Of a stretch of DNA of 64,000 bases, positions 9,434 through 17,716 are shown piece after piece. The notes beneath the pieces are model-generated. The model was not told where the DNA came from, ran no database searches, and was given only the letters and a program-made list of their open reading frames with translations. The position numbers and the translations under genes are program-made. How positions within the stretch are numbered: position 1 is the first letter of the stretch; the number at the start of each line of letters is the position of its first letter. The stretch is from Sphingobium sp. CECT 9361 (GTDB lineage Bacteria; Pseudomonadota; Alphaproteobacteria; Sphingomonadales; Sphingomonadaceae), in the NCBI RefSeq assembly GCF_918741285.1, contig NZ_CAKKNC010000009.1, positions 1 to 64,000 of the forward strand, given 5' to 3'.

Positions 9434-9811
9434 TCACTTGACGGTAAAGGCGAGATTGCCCTGGATGCGGTGCGTGTCGGTCGAGACGACGTGCCAGGCG
9501 ACCTGATAGCTGCCCGCCATGAGCGGCTTGGCGAGCGTCAGCACGAGCGTCTTGTCGCCTTCGACGGACGTCTTGAAGCCGGTTACCGCCATGCGGTGGT
9601 TGGGCATGCCGGGCATGCCGGTCATCACGATCTCGGCGCCCGACAGCTTCGGCATCAGACCTTCACTGAAGGTGAGCGTTATACGCGACGGCGCCGGGAC
9701 GCTGGCGTTGGCGGCGGGCGTCGAGGACACGAGCTTGGGATGGGCGTAGGCCGGAGCCGAAACACTCAGGCCGACGGCGGCGATGGCTGCGAGCGGCGAA
9801 AAGAAGCGCAT
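9434..9811 (-). CDS. copC: Periplasmic copper-binding protein CopC
   Basis: A 125-residue protein with a cleavable signal peptide ending AYA, so the mature protein begins with histidine (HPKLVSSTPA). In CopC the N-terminal amine and His1 bind Cu(II). A second His-containing copper-site segment (TDTHRIQG) lies near the end, and a Met-containing segment (MTGMPGMPNHRM) is present. The length fits the family's single beta-barrel domain. It is the first gene of the copC-copD-methyltransferase unit. Confidence 0.9.
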   Translation of the reverse strand: MRFFSPLAAIAAVGLSVSAPAYAHPKLVSSTPAANASVPAPSRITLTFSEGLMPKLSGAEIVMTGMPGMPNHRMAVTGFKTSVEGDKTLVLTLAKPLMAGSYQVAWHVVSTDTHRIQGNLAFTVK

Positions 9812-9841
9812 TTGGACATTCTCCTGTCAGTGACATGAGAG

Positions 9842-9868
9842 AATACGCAGCCGCGACCTGCACCCCTC
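9842..9868 (-). promoter_or_regulatory. ECF-type promoter of copC
   Basis: Reading leftward: GAGGGG (9868-9863), 12 bp, CTGCGTATT (9850-9842), about 30 bp before the copC ATG. The same two blocks with the same spacing occur before pcoA and both DUF411 genes, and in weaker form before the anti-sigma gene. This suggests recognition by the adjacent ECF sigma factor. The assignment is inferred from motif sharing. Confidence 0.6.
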
Positions 9869-9892
9869 GCAATTTTCTTTTTGTTCCCGGAC

Positions 9893-9919
9893 AAGGGTTG
9901 CCGGACCATCCTGCGTATT
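9893..9919 (+). promoter_or_regulatory. ECF-type promoter of the anti-sigma/sensor/sigma operon
   Basis: AAGGGT (9893-9898), 12 bp, CTGCGTATT (9911-9919), 25 bp before the start of the operon. The -10 block is identical to those of copC and pcoA; the -35 block matches at four of six positions. It would give autoregulation of the sigma operon, divergent from the copC promoter in the same 132-bp gap. Confidence 0.55.
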
Positions 9920-9943
9920 GAGAAGTGAAGACGGAGAAACATC

Positions 9944-10216
9944 ATGGACCACCTCGACGACATGCTCAGCCGGTTGCGGGAAGCGCCGCTCGATCCCCGG
10001 CTTGCCGGGCTGGACAGCCGCGTCATGGCCGAGATCGCCCGGCTCCAGGCCATGCCCCGCCTGAGCGCCACGACATTCGGTATCGCCGCGGCAGCAGCCT
10101 TGTTCCTGGGAATTGCCGGCTCGGCCGTGCCTGTGCGGTCGACCGAAGCCGGGCCGATATCGCCCTTTGACGCGCGGCCCGCGCTCGCTCCTTCGACGCT
10201 GCTGAGTTCACAATGA
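9944..10216 (+). CDS. CnrY-like membrane anti-sigma factor (putative)
   Basis: A 90-residue protein with an amphipathic N-terminal part (MDHLDDMLSRLREAPLDPRL), one membrane helix (about residues 46-62) and a short periplasmic tail. Size, topology and position before a periplasmic metal sensor and an ECF sigma gene match CnrY/NccY anti-sigma factors, which hold the sigma at the membrane through their N-terminus. Sequence similarity to CnrY itself is weak by eye, so the call rests on layout. Its end overlaps the next start (ATGATG at 10213). Confidence 0.6.
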   Translation: MDHLDDMLSRLREAPLDPRLAGLDSRVMAEIARLQAMPRLSATTFGIAAAAALFLGIAGSAVPVRSTEAGPISPFDARPALAPSTLLSSQ

Positions 10217-10653
10217 TGCGCGACCGCCGGCTCCTGCTCCTCGTCCTGCTGACCTTTGCCGCGGCGATCGCCGGTGTGGTCATCGGCCGCGTCTATGTGG
10301 TTCCGGTGCGCCCGGTCGAAAATGAGTTGCACGACCTGCTCCATCGCGATCTGAAGCTGGACACCGCGCAACATAGCCGTCTCGAGACGATCGAGAAGAA
10401 CTATGCGATCCGGCGTCAGGCACTGGAGGCCGAACTGCGCGCCGATAACGCGCGGCTCGCCGAGGCGATCGAGGCGGAGCATGGCTATGGTCCTCGGGTT
10501 GCAGGGGCGGTGGATCGCTCGCACCAGGCGATGGGCGCGCTGCAGAAGGAAACACTCGAGCATATCTTCGCGATGCGGGCCGTGCTGCGCCCGGATCAGA
10601 CGGACAAGTTCGACGACGCCGTGGTGAAAGCGCTGACGGCCGAGAAAAAATGA
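10213..10653 (+). CDS. CnrX-like periplasmic heavy-metal sensor
   Basis: A 146-residue protein with one N-terminal membrane anchor (about residues 6-28) and an all-helical periplasmic domain. The pattern LHRDLKLDTAQHSRLETIEKNYAIRR followed by LEAELRADNARLAEAI is that of the CnrX/Spy-like metal-sensor fold. CnrX senses Ni/Co through His and Met ligands and releases the anti-sigma. Here the neighbours are copper genes, so copper is the likelier cue, though His/Met content is modest. It overlaps both neighbours by 4 bp. Confidence 0.7.
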   Translation: MMRDRRLLLLVLLTFAAAIAGVVIGRVYVVPVRPVENELHDLLHRDLKLDTAQHSRLETIEKNYAIRRQALEAELRADNARLAEAIEAEHGYGPRVAGAVDRSHQAMGALQKETLEHIFAMRAVLRPDQTDKFDDAVVKALTAEKK

Positions 10654-11216
10654 CGCTCCACCTCCCCGACTGCTCGGACGGGGAGCTTGCGGCTCTGGCG
10701 CTTGCAGGCCGGCAAGCGGCCTATGGCGAGCTGGTCCGCCGGCATCAGGGCTGGGTGCACCGCCTCGTGCGCAGCCATGTCGGGAACCGCGACGAAGCGC
10801 TCGACGTGACCCAGGCGAGCTTCGTCGCCGCCTTCGCCGCACTCAACCGCTATGACGCTGCGCGACCCTTCCAGGTCTGGATGTCCCGGATCGTCATCAA
10901 CAAATGCCATGACTGGCGGCGCCGGCGCGCGGTCCGGAACTTCTTCTCCATGGCCCTGCCGCTGGGCGAGGCGGATGACGTCGCCGATGAGGCGCCGCTA
11001 CCCGACCAGGCAATCGGCGCCGAGCAGCAACTGGCAGAGGCGATGAAAGCGATCGCCGCCCTGCCCGCCTCTCTCAAAGACACGCTCATCCTGCGGACGA
11101 TCGACGAGAAATCGGAAGCCGAAACCGCCGAGATTCTCGGCATCAGCCAGAAGGCAGTCGAGACCCGCCTCTACCGCGCCCGCGCACGCCTCGCGGAAAT
11201 GTTGAAGAAAGTTTGA
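10650..11216 (+). CDS. ECF sigma factor, CnrH-like
   Basis: A 188-residue sigma-70 family ECF factor. Region 2 is visible as YGELVRRHQGWVHRLVRSHVGNRDEALDVTQ (cut here into its recognisable parts YGELVRRHQ and DEALDVTQASF), with MSRIVINKCHDWRRRR after it. Region 4 is LPASLKDTLILRTIDEKS with AEILGISQKAVETRLYRARARL. It is the third gene of an overlapping triad with anti-sigma and sensor, the cnrYXH order. Five nearby units share a promoter motif that it probably recognises, including its own operon, copC and pcoA. Confidence 0.88.
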   Translation: MTLHLPDCSDGELAALALAGRQAAYGELVRRHQGWVHRLVRSHVGNRDEALDVTQASFVAAFAALNRYDAARPFQVWMSRIVINKCHDWRRRRAVRNFFSMALPLGEADDVADEAPLPDQAIGAEQQLAEAMKAIAALPASLKDTLILRTIDEKSEAETAEILGISQKAVETRLYRARARLAEMLKKV

Positions 11217-11241
11217 GGGGGATGAGGCCACGCTGCGTATT
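11215..11241 (+). promoter_or_regulatory. ECF-type promoter of pcoA-pcoB
   Basis: GAGGGG (11215-11220, overlapping the sigma gene's stop), 12 bp, CTGCGTATT (11233-11241), 42 bp before the pcoA ATG. Spacing and -10 block are identical to the copC promoter. Confidence 0.6.
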
Positions 11242-11282
11242 TCCAATAGGTCCGCCCTCTTTCTTAAAGCTGAGACAACCGA

Positions 11283-13211
11283 ATGATTTCTGCTCTCGAC
11301 CGCCGCCAGTTCCTCCGCGGCGCGGCCCTCGCCGGTGGCGGCGCCGCCTTGTCAGCCTGGCTGCCGGCCTGGGCGCAGACGATCTCGCCGGGGATGCGAC
11401 CGACGCTGCCGACCGTGTCGGGCGAAGACATCACGCTCACCATCGCCCGGCAGTCGATGACCATCGACGGGCGCAAGTTCCGGGCAATCGGCCTCAACGG
11501 CACGGTCCCCGCCCCGCTGATCCGGCTGCGCGAGGGCCAGCGCGTGCGGCTCAACGTCATCAATCAGCTGGAGGAGGACAGCTCGATCCACTGGCACGGG
11601 CTGATCCTGCCGGCCAATATGGACGGTGTGCCGGGCGTGTCTTTTCCGGGCATCAAGCCGGGCTCGAACTACCTCTACCAGTTCTCCGTCGTGCAAAGCG
11701 GCACCTACTGGTACCACAGCCATTCAGGCCTGCAGGAACAGGAAGGCCATTACGGCCCGATCATCATCGATCCCGCCGGTGCCGATCCGGTCGCCTATGA
11801 CCGCGAGCATGTCATCGTGCTCGCCGATCACAGCGCGCTCTCGCCGCAGGCGATCTTCCGGCGCCTCAAGGTCAACCCCGGCCATTTCAATTTCCAGCGC
11901 CAGACCCTGGCCGGGCTCCTGTCGGGCAAGGATCAGCCGCTCAAGGACCGGCTCGACTGGGGCCAGATGCGGATGGACCCGGCCGACATCTCCGATGTGA
12001 CCGGATCCACCTACACCTATCTCGTCAACGGCCATGGTCCGATGGACAACTGGACCGCGCTCTTCACCCCGGGCGAACGGGTGCGGCTGCGGGTCATCAA
12101 TGCGTCGGCGATGACCACCTTCAACGTCCGCATCCCCGGCCTGCCGCTGACCATCGTTCAGGCCGACGGGCAGAATGTGGTGCCGGTCACCGTCGACGAG
12201 TTCCAGATTGGTGTTGCCGAGACCTACGACGTCGTTGTCAGCCCAGGCGATGACAAGGCCTACACCCTTGTCGGCGAGGCGATCGACCGCTCGGGCATGG
12301 CGCGTGCCACGCTCGCGCCGAGGGCCGGCATGGCCGGCGAGGTTCCCCCCTTACGCAAACGGCCGCTCGCCGACATGAAGGACATGGGCATGGACATGTC
12401 CTCGATGCCGGGCATGGAAGGCATGGACATGTCGGGCGGCGCTATGCGGGGCGTCGATCCGACGGCCGAGAAGAACGCGTCCGCGCGCCTCGCGACCGGC
12501 GCGGCGGCAGCGATGGCGACCATGGACAATAGCGCCATGGCAGGCATGGATCATTCGGGGATGGATCATGGATCGATGGCCGGCATGGACCACGGCGCGA
12601 TGGGCGCCGATGGCCAGATGGCGGGCATGGATCATGGCGGGCACGCGATGGGCTCGATGAAGATGCGCGACTTCTCGAACGCGCCGCAGGTGAAGCGCGA
12701 CCCGAGCGTCCAGACCATCTCGCCGATGCCCGTAGACCGCACCGGCGAGCCCGGCCAGGGCCTCGCCGACGTCGGCCACAAGGTGCTTGTCTACAGGGAC
12801 CTGATGGCGCTCGATCGCAATCCGGACGTGCGCGCGCCGAGCCGCAGCATCGACATTCACCTCACCGGCAACATGGAGCGGTTCATGTGGTCGTTCGACG
12901 GCGAAAAAATGTCGGACCATCACGAGCCGATCCCCTTCATCGAAGGCGAGCGGGTGCGCGTCAATCTCATCAACGACACGATGATGGGGCATCCGATCCA
13001 TATTCACGGGCATTTTTTCGAGCTGGTGACGGGGCATGGCGATCACAGCCCACGCAAGCATACGGTGATCGTCCAGCCGGGCGGCAAGGTGACCTGGGAC
13101 TTCACCGCCGACGCGGTCGGCGACTGGGCCTTCCACTGTCACCTTCTCTACCACATGCATGCAGGGATGATGCGGGTCGTAAGCGTCCGTCCGAAGGGAG
13201 ATGCCCAATGA
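11283..13211 (+). CDS. pcoA: Periplasmic multicopper oxidase CopA/PcoA
   Basis: A 642-residue copper-resistance oxidase, converting Cu(I) to Cu(II) in the periplasm. A Tat signal (RRQFLRGAALAGG) is followed by the copper sites IHWHGLILP, YWYHSHSGLQ, HPIHIHGHFFEL and FHCHLLYHMHAGM. A long Met/His-rich insert near residues 360-455 (repeats such as MAGMDHG) is the PcoA-type copper-binding arm. Its TGA overlaps the pcoB ATG. A second, diverged copy lies at 27540-29246. Confidence 0.95.
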   Translation: MISALDRRQFLRGAALAGGGAALSAWLPAWAQTISPGMRPTLPTVSGEDITLTIARQSMTIDGRKFRAIGLNGTVPAPLIRLREGQRVRLNVINQLEEDSSIHWHGLILPANMDGVPGVSFPGIKPGSNYLYQFSVVQSGTYWYHSHSGLQEQEGHYGPIIIDPAGADPVAYDREHVIVLADHSALSPQAIFRRLKVNPGHFNFQRQTLAGLLSGKDQPLKDRLDWGQMRMDPADISDVTGSTYTYLVNGHGPMDNWTALFTPGERVRLRVINASAMTTFNVRIPGLPLTIVQADGQNVVPVTVDEFQIGVAETYDVVVSPGDDKAYTLVGEAIDRSGMARATLAPRAGMAGEVPPLRKRPLADMKDMGMDMSSMPGMEGMDMSGGAMRGVDPTAEKNASARLATGAAAAMATMDNSAMAGMDHSGMDHGSMAGMDHGAMGADGQMAGMDHGGHAMGSMKMRDFSNAPQVKRDPSVQTISPMPVDRTGEPGQGLADVGHKVLVYRDLMALDRNPDVRAPSRSIDIHLTGNMERFMWSFDGEKMSDHHEPIPFIEGERVRVNLINDTMMGHPIHIHGHFFELVTGHGDHSPRKHTVIVQPGGKVTWDFTADAVGDWAFHCHLLYHMHAGMMRVVSVRPKGDAQ

Positions 13212-14395
13212 CCCGCATCCTCACGCCGCTGGTGAGCGCGATCGCCCTTCTCTCCGCCGCGCCCGCCTTTGCCCAGGATCATTCGATGCACGACATGCCC
13301 GGCATGGCGCCGCCGGGCGGGGCGCGGCCGGCGCAGGAGAAAAAGAAGGACAAGGCCGCCGCGCCGCGCCCCAAGCCCGCTGCCGGGCCGCGCGCTCAGA
13401 AGCCAGCGCCGGACGCCACCTCGGCGATGGACCATTCGCAGCACCAGGCCAGTCCTGCGCCGCAGGGAGATGCCGCCGGTCAACCGCAACCCGCTTCTCC
13501 CGCGATGGCGGAGATGCCGGGCATGGACCACTCCCAGCATCAGGACGGCGCGATGCCGGACATGCCCGGGATGGACCATTCGCAGCATGGCGAGACCGCC
13601 ATGCCCGGAACCTCCGCCATGCCCGGCATGCAAATGACCGGCACGGCGCTTCCGGCCGGCAATGCGCCCCCGCCGCCTCCCCCAAGCGACCACTTCGCCG
13701 ATCGTGATTTTCCCGGCGGCGAGATGGCGCGCTCGCGCGACATCATGATGAAGGATAGCGGCGGCAACAATTTCGGGCAGGTGCTGCTCAACCTGTTCGA
13801 GTATCAGGCGCATAGCGGCCGCGATGGCTATCGCTGGGATGGCGAAGGCTTTTACGGCGGCGACATCAACCGGCTCTGGCTCAAGAGCGAGGGCGAAGGC
13901 GAGTTCGGCCGCGGCATCGACAGCGCCGAGGTGCAGGTGCTCTACAGCCGGGCCATCGACCCCTATTTCAATCTTCAGGGCGGTATCCGCCAGGACTTCG
14001 GCCGCGGGCCCGACCGCACCTACGCGACGATCGGCGTCGAGGGCCTGGCTCCTGGCATGTTCGAGGTCGAAGGCGCGCTGTTCCTCTCGACCAAGGGCGA
14101 TGTTCTGGGCCGGGTCGAGGGCTATTACGACCAGCGCATCACCCAGCGCCTGATCCTCCAGCCGCGCGCCGAGGTCAATTTCGCCGCACAGGATATTCCG
14201 GAGAACGACATCGGTTCGGGGCTGGTCAACATAGAGCTCGGCGCGCGCCTGCGCTACGAATTCAGCCGCCAGTTCGCGCCTTACATCGGCGTTTCCTACC
14301 TGCGCAAAGCCGGAGACACGGCGCGGCTGTCGAGGCTTGCGGGCGAGGACGTCCATGCCACCAGCTTCGTCGCCGGCGTTCGCTTCTGGTTTTAG
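13208..14395 (+). CDS. pcoB: Outer-membrane copper resistance protein CopB/PcoB
   Basis: A 395-residue outer-membrane beta-barrel with a signal peptide (ending AFA-QD). The N-terminal half is rich in MDHSQH repeats, which should bind copper. The C-terminal barrel starts around FADRDFPGGEMARSRD and ends with an aromatic (VRFWF). I start at the ATG overlapping the pcoA stop (ATGA); longer upstream readings overlap pcoA. The repeats at about 13430-13600 make this region prone to slippage. Confidence 0.92.
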   Translation: MTRILTPLVSAIALLSAAPAFAQDHSMHDMPGMAPPGGARPAQEKKKDKAAAPRPKPAAGPRAQKPAPDATSAMDHSQHQASPAPQGDAAGQPQPASPAMAEMPGMDHSQHQDGAMPDMPGMDHSQHGETAMPGTSAMPGMQMTGTALPAGNAPPPPPPSDHFADRDFPGGEMARSRDIMMKDSGGNNFGQVLLNLFEYQAHSGRDGYRWDGEGFYGGDINRLWLKSEGEGEFGRGIDSAEVQVLYSRAIDPYFNLQGGIRQDFGRGPDRTYATIGVEGLAPGMFEVEGALFLSTKGDVLGRVEGYYDQRITQRLILQPRAEVNFAAQDIPENDIGSGLVNIELGARLRYEFSRQFAPYIGVSYLRKAGDTARLSRLAGEDVHATSFVAGVRFWF

Positions 14396-14485
14396 CATCA
14401 GGACGGCTGATGGCGGGGGCGAACAAGAGAGCGGGGCGTTACACTCATACCCAGGTCGGCCGGCGCCGAGCGAAGGAGATACGCC

Positions 14486-14959
14486 ATGGACCATTCGTCC
14501 CACATGAACACCCGGAAGATGGGCGCCTATTGGAGCCTTGCCGTTCAGACCGTCATCAGCGGCGTCATCATGTATCTGGTGATGTTCGTCATGATCGACG
14601 GGCTCGACAGCTTCTACAACAACCTCAACATGCTCTACATGACGCTGATGATGGTCGCGCCGATGGTGGTGCTGATGATCCTCGCCATGGGGCACATGTT
14701 CGCGTCGAAGGCCGCCAACATCGCGCTGATCGCCGCGTCGCTGGTCGCCTTCTTCGGCAGCTTTGCACTCATCCGCACCCAGACCACGATCGGCGACACG
14801 GCCTTTCTGCGCTCGATGATCCCGCACCATTCCGGGGCGATCCTGATGTGCCAGGAAGCAAAGCTCAGCGATCCGGAGGTCATCCGGCTTTGCGAATCGA
14901 TCAAGCGCTCGCAGCGGCAGGAAATCGACGAGATGAAGGCCATACTCGCGCGGCGCTGA
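14486..14959 (+). CDS. DUF305-like membrane protein
   Basis: A 157-residue protein with Met/His at the start (MDHSSHMNTRKM), three or four membrane helices (residues 17-100), then the DUF305 core MIPHHSGAILMCQEAKLSDPEV. DUF305 proteins are small metal-linked proteins found throughout copper and silver islands, with no settled biochemistry. AAGGAG precedes the ATG. It lies downstream of pcoB and may share its transcript. Confidence 0.75.
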   Translation: MDHSSHMNTRKMGAYWSLAVQTVISGVIMYLVMFVMIDGLDSFYNNLNMLYMTLMMVAPMVVLMILAMGHMFASKAANIALIAASLVAFFGSFALIRTQTTIGDTAFLRSMIPHHSGAILMCQEAKLSDPEVIRLCESIKRSQRQEIDEMKAILARR

Positions 14960-15017
14960 GTGGCACGGTCGGGCTACGCCCGGATACGTGCGCCCGGCCA
15001 GGTATGTGAGCCGGCCG

Positions 15018-16553
15018 ATGGTCGACACGAGGCGCGGGGCGGACGAGATTGCAAGCGACGTAGCGCGGCTTGCGCCGCTGTTCCTGCGACAGGCTGGCGG
15101 CCACGTCCTGACGCTGCTCGATCCTTCCGGGATCGTGCTGAGCTATAATGAAGAAGGCGAGCGTGCCGAATGCTGGCCGCTCGATCGCGTTCTGGGACAG
15201 CCCCACGACCTGTTCTACCCGCCTGACGAGATTGCGGCGCGTCGTCCAGGCGCAGACCTGGCGGCCGCCCTTCACGAGGGCACGCTGGAGCGCGAAGCGT
15301 GGCGGGTCTGCGAGAACGGCGCGGAATATCTCGCGCGCCTGACGATCAGCGCCCTGTTCGAAGGCGACACACATCGAGGCTTCGCCTGCATCAGCCGCGA
15401 TGTCACCGACGAGGCGGCGGTCCGCGCATCGATCGAGACCCGCGAGCAGCATCTGCAATCGATTCTGGCGACGGTGCCGGATGCGATGATCATCATCGAC
15501 GAGACCGGCGCCATCACGTCGTTCAGCGCAGCGGCACAACGCCTGTTCGGCTACAGCGAAGCCGAGCTCGTCGGCCGCAACGTCTCCTGCCTCATGCCCC
15601 AGCCCGATCGCGACCGGCATGACGAATATCTCGCGCATTATCTGCAGACCGGCGAGCGCCGGATCATTGGCCTCGGTCGCGTCGTGGTCGGCCAGCGCCG
15701 CGACGGCTCGACCTTCCCGATGCAGTTGTCGGTCGGCGAGGCCGGTGAAGAGGGCCAGCGGCTTTTCACAGGGTTCATCCGGGATCTCACCGCCAAGGAG
15801 CAGGATGAGCTCAGGCTCAAGGAACTGCAGGCAGAGCTGGTCCATGTCTCCCGGCTGAGCGCGATGGGCACGATGGCCTCGACCCTCGCGCATGAGCTCA
15901 ACCAGCCGCTTGCCGCGGTCGCGCTCTATCTCGAGACGATCCGCGACATGCTCGACGAGCGGGACGACGAACCTTTCGTGTCGCTACGGTCCGTGATGGA
16001 CGATGCGGCACAGGAAACGCTGCGGGCCGGCCATATCGTCCGGCGCCTGCGCGATTTCGTCGCCCGCGGCGAGGTCGACAAGAGCCTCCACGAGCTGCCG
16101 CAGGTCATCGCCGAGGCGAGCCAGCTCGCGCTGGTCGGCGCCCGCGAGCGCGGCATCCGCAGCTTCTTTGCACTCGATCCCGTCGCGACGCCGGTCCTCG
16201 TCGACAGGGTGCAGATCCAGCAGGTACTGGTCAACCTAATGCGCAATGCCATCGAGGCGATGGCGGAGTGTCCGGTTCGCGACCTCAAGGTGGCGACCAG
16301 GTTGCGCCCTGACGGGCTGATCGAGGTGACTGTGGAGGATACCGGCCCCGGCATCGCCGACGAGGTCCGCGAGCAGCTCTTCACGGCGTTCAACTCGACC
16401 AAGGCCGACGGCATGGGCCTCGGCCTCTCGATCTGCCGGACCATCATCGAAGCGCATGGCGGCCGCATCTGGATGGAGCGACCCGACCGCGGCGGCACCC
16501 GTTTTCATTTTACGTTTATCCATGCGCGGGCGGAGGAGGAACATGGGGGATAG
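15018..16553 (+). CDS. FixL-like PAS sensor histidine kinase, probable heme/O2 sensor
   Basis: A 511-residue kinase without membrane helices. PAS 1 covers about 25-130 and PAS 2 about 145-258. The H-box is STLAHELNQPL (His292); N-box, G1 (DTGPGIAD) and G2 (GMGLGLS) boxes follow. PAS 2 contains DRHDEYLAHY and IIGLGRVVVGQRRDGSTFPM. His201 aligns with the heme-binding His200 and Arg221 with Arg220 of Bradyrhizobium FixL. The partner response regulator overlaps its 3' end. The start could be the GTG at 14988 instead. Confidence 0.8.
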   Translation: MVDTRRGADEIASDVARLAPLFLRQAGGHVLTLLDPSGIVLSYNEEGERAECWPLDRVLGQPHDLFYPPDEIAARRPGADLAAALHEGTLEREAWRVCENGAEYLARLTISALFEGDTHRGFACISRDVTDEAAVRASIETREQHLQSILATVPDAMIIIDETGAITSFSAAAQRLFGYSEAELVGRNVSCLMPQPDRDRHDEYLAHYLQTGERRIIGLGRVVVGQRRDGSTFPMQLSVGEAGEEGQRLFTGFIRDLTAKEQDELRLKELQAELVHVSRLSAMGTMASTLAHELNQPLAAVALYLETIRDMLDERDDEPFVSLRSVMDDAAQETLRAGHIVRRLRDFVARGEVDKSLHELPQVIAEASQLALVGARERGIRSFFALDPVATPVLVDRVQIQQVLVNLMRNAIEAMAECPVRDLKVATRLRPDGLIEVTVEDTGPGIADEVREQLFTAFNSTKADGMGLGLSICRTIIEAHGGRIWMERPDRGGTRFHFTFIHARAEEEHGG

Positions 16554-17166
16554 ACGCGTCATCCATCTCGTCGACGACGAGGAGAGCATTCGCAAGGCGG
16601 CGAGCTTCGCGCTCAAGACCGCGGGCTACGACGTCGTGACCTATGCCTCGGGGGTGGAGTTTCTCAAGGAGGCGAAGTCGGCGGCCGTCGGCTGCGTCAT
16701 TCTCGACGTGCGCATGCCCGAGATGGACGGTCTCGAGGTTCAGGCCGCCATGGCAGCGCGCGGCGTCAACATGCCGGTCATCGTCCTGACCGGCCATGGC
16801 GACGTGTCGGTTGTGGTGCAGGCCATGAAAGGCGGCGCGGTCGACTTTCTCGAGAAGCCCTTCGAGAAAGCCGCCCTGCTCGGCGCCGTCAGCCGCGCGT
16901 TCGCGCGTCTCGACGATGTCGACCTTCGTACCCTGGAAACGTCCGAAGCAGGGGTGCGGGTCGCTGCACTGACGCCCCGGGAGCGGGAAGTGCTCGAAGG
17001 GCTGACTAACGGCCTGCCTAACAAGACAATCGCCTATGACCTGGGCTGTTCGTCGCGAACGGTCGAGGTCCATCGCGCGAGCCTGATGTCCAAGCTCGAG
17101 GTTCGCAATCTGTCCGAAGCCCTGCGGATCGCCTTTGCCGCTGGCATGGGCCGCAAGCCGAAATGA
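16543..17166 (+). CDS. FixJ-like response regulator (receiver + LuxR HTH)
   Basis: A 207-residue protein with a receiver domain (acidic pair VDDEES, phospho-Asp in VILDVRMPEMDG, Lys in FLEKPFEK) and a C-terminal LuxR-type helix-turn-helix (LTPREREVLEGLTNGLPNKTIAYDL). This is the FixJ/StyR arrangement. GGAGGAGGA sets the ATG at 16543, inside the kinase gene's end, so the two proteins form a cognate pair. Target genes are not evident from the sequence. Confidence 0.87.
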   Translation: MGDRRVIHLVDDEESIRKAASFALKTAGYDVVTYASGVEFLKEAKSAAVGCVILDVRMPEMDGLEVQAAMAARGVNMPVIVLTGHGDVSVVVQAMKGGAVDFLEKPFEKAALLGAVSRAFARLDDVDLRTLETSEAGVRVAALTPREREVLEGLTNGLPNKTIAYDLGCSSRTVEVHRASLMSKLEVRNLSEALRIAFAAGMGRKPK

Positions 17167-17202
17167 CTGCGACCTCTACGTAGCGACGGGACGAGGCGCG
17201 AT

Positions 17203-17655
17203 ATGCGATCGATGGTGCAATCGTCACACGGGTGTCCGCTTCTCGCAATGCCATCGGTCCGTTCCACCCAGCATGATGGCAGATACACCATCCTCGTCTC
17301 CGACGACGATCCCGGCGTGCGGCGTGGCCTCCAGCTGCTGCTAAGATCGCGCGGCTATGCCGTGTGGGGATATACGACCGGCCACGCGCTGTTGGCCGAC
17401 CCCCGCGCGAAGGAAGCAGACTGCGTCATCCTCGACTATCGCATGCCCGACATCGACGGATTCGCGATGCTGAGTCACCTTCGCGAGATCGGATGGTCGG
17501 GACGCGCCATCATGATCTCAGGCTTTCACGACACGCTGCTGGCCTCGCGGGCCGCCGAGGCGGGCTTCGATCACGTTCTCGCAAAGCCTTTGATCGGCAG
17601 GGCTTTGCTCGATGCGTTGGACCGGCACCGCGCCGAGACGCTTCGAAAGCATTGA
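17203..17655 (+). CDS. Stand-alone receiver-domain response regulator
   Basis: A 150-residue protein consisting of one CheY-like receiver (SDDDPGVRRG, phospho-Asp in CVILDYRMPDIDG, switch Ser in MISGF, Lys in VLAKPL) without an output domain. It follows the FixL/FixJ pair by 36 bp in the same direction. It could act as a phosphate sink or as the equivalent of FixK-independent modulators. A 22-residue N-terminal extension before the receiver suggests that a later start is possible. Confidence 0.75.
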   Translation: MRSMVQSSHGCPLLAMPSVRSTQHDGRYTILVSDDDPGVRRGLQLLLRSRGYAVWGYTTGHALLADPRAKEADCVILDYRMPDIDGFAMLSHLREIGWSGRAIMISGFHDTLLASRAAEAGFDHVLAKPLIGRALLDALDRHRAETLRKH

Positions 17656-17716
17656 ATTGTGGCAACCTGCCCCCGGCGGCCTCAACCTCGCGCGATGTGG
17701 CAAGCGGTCAGCGACG

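Noticed and set aside
12380..12660. Met/His repeats in pcoA considered as a separate tandem-repeat element
   Set aside because: They are in frame within the oxidase and form its known Met-rich copper-binding arm.
13148..15028. A leftward open frame of 626 codons across pcoB and the DUF305 gene
   Set aside because: It is antisense to two supported genes with signal peptides and ribosome sites; no protein features.
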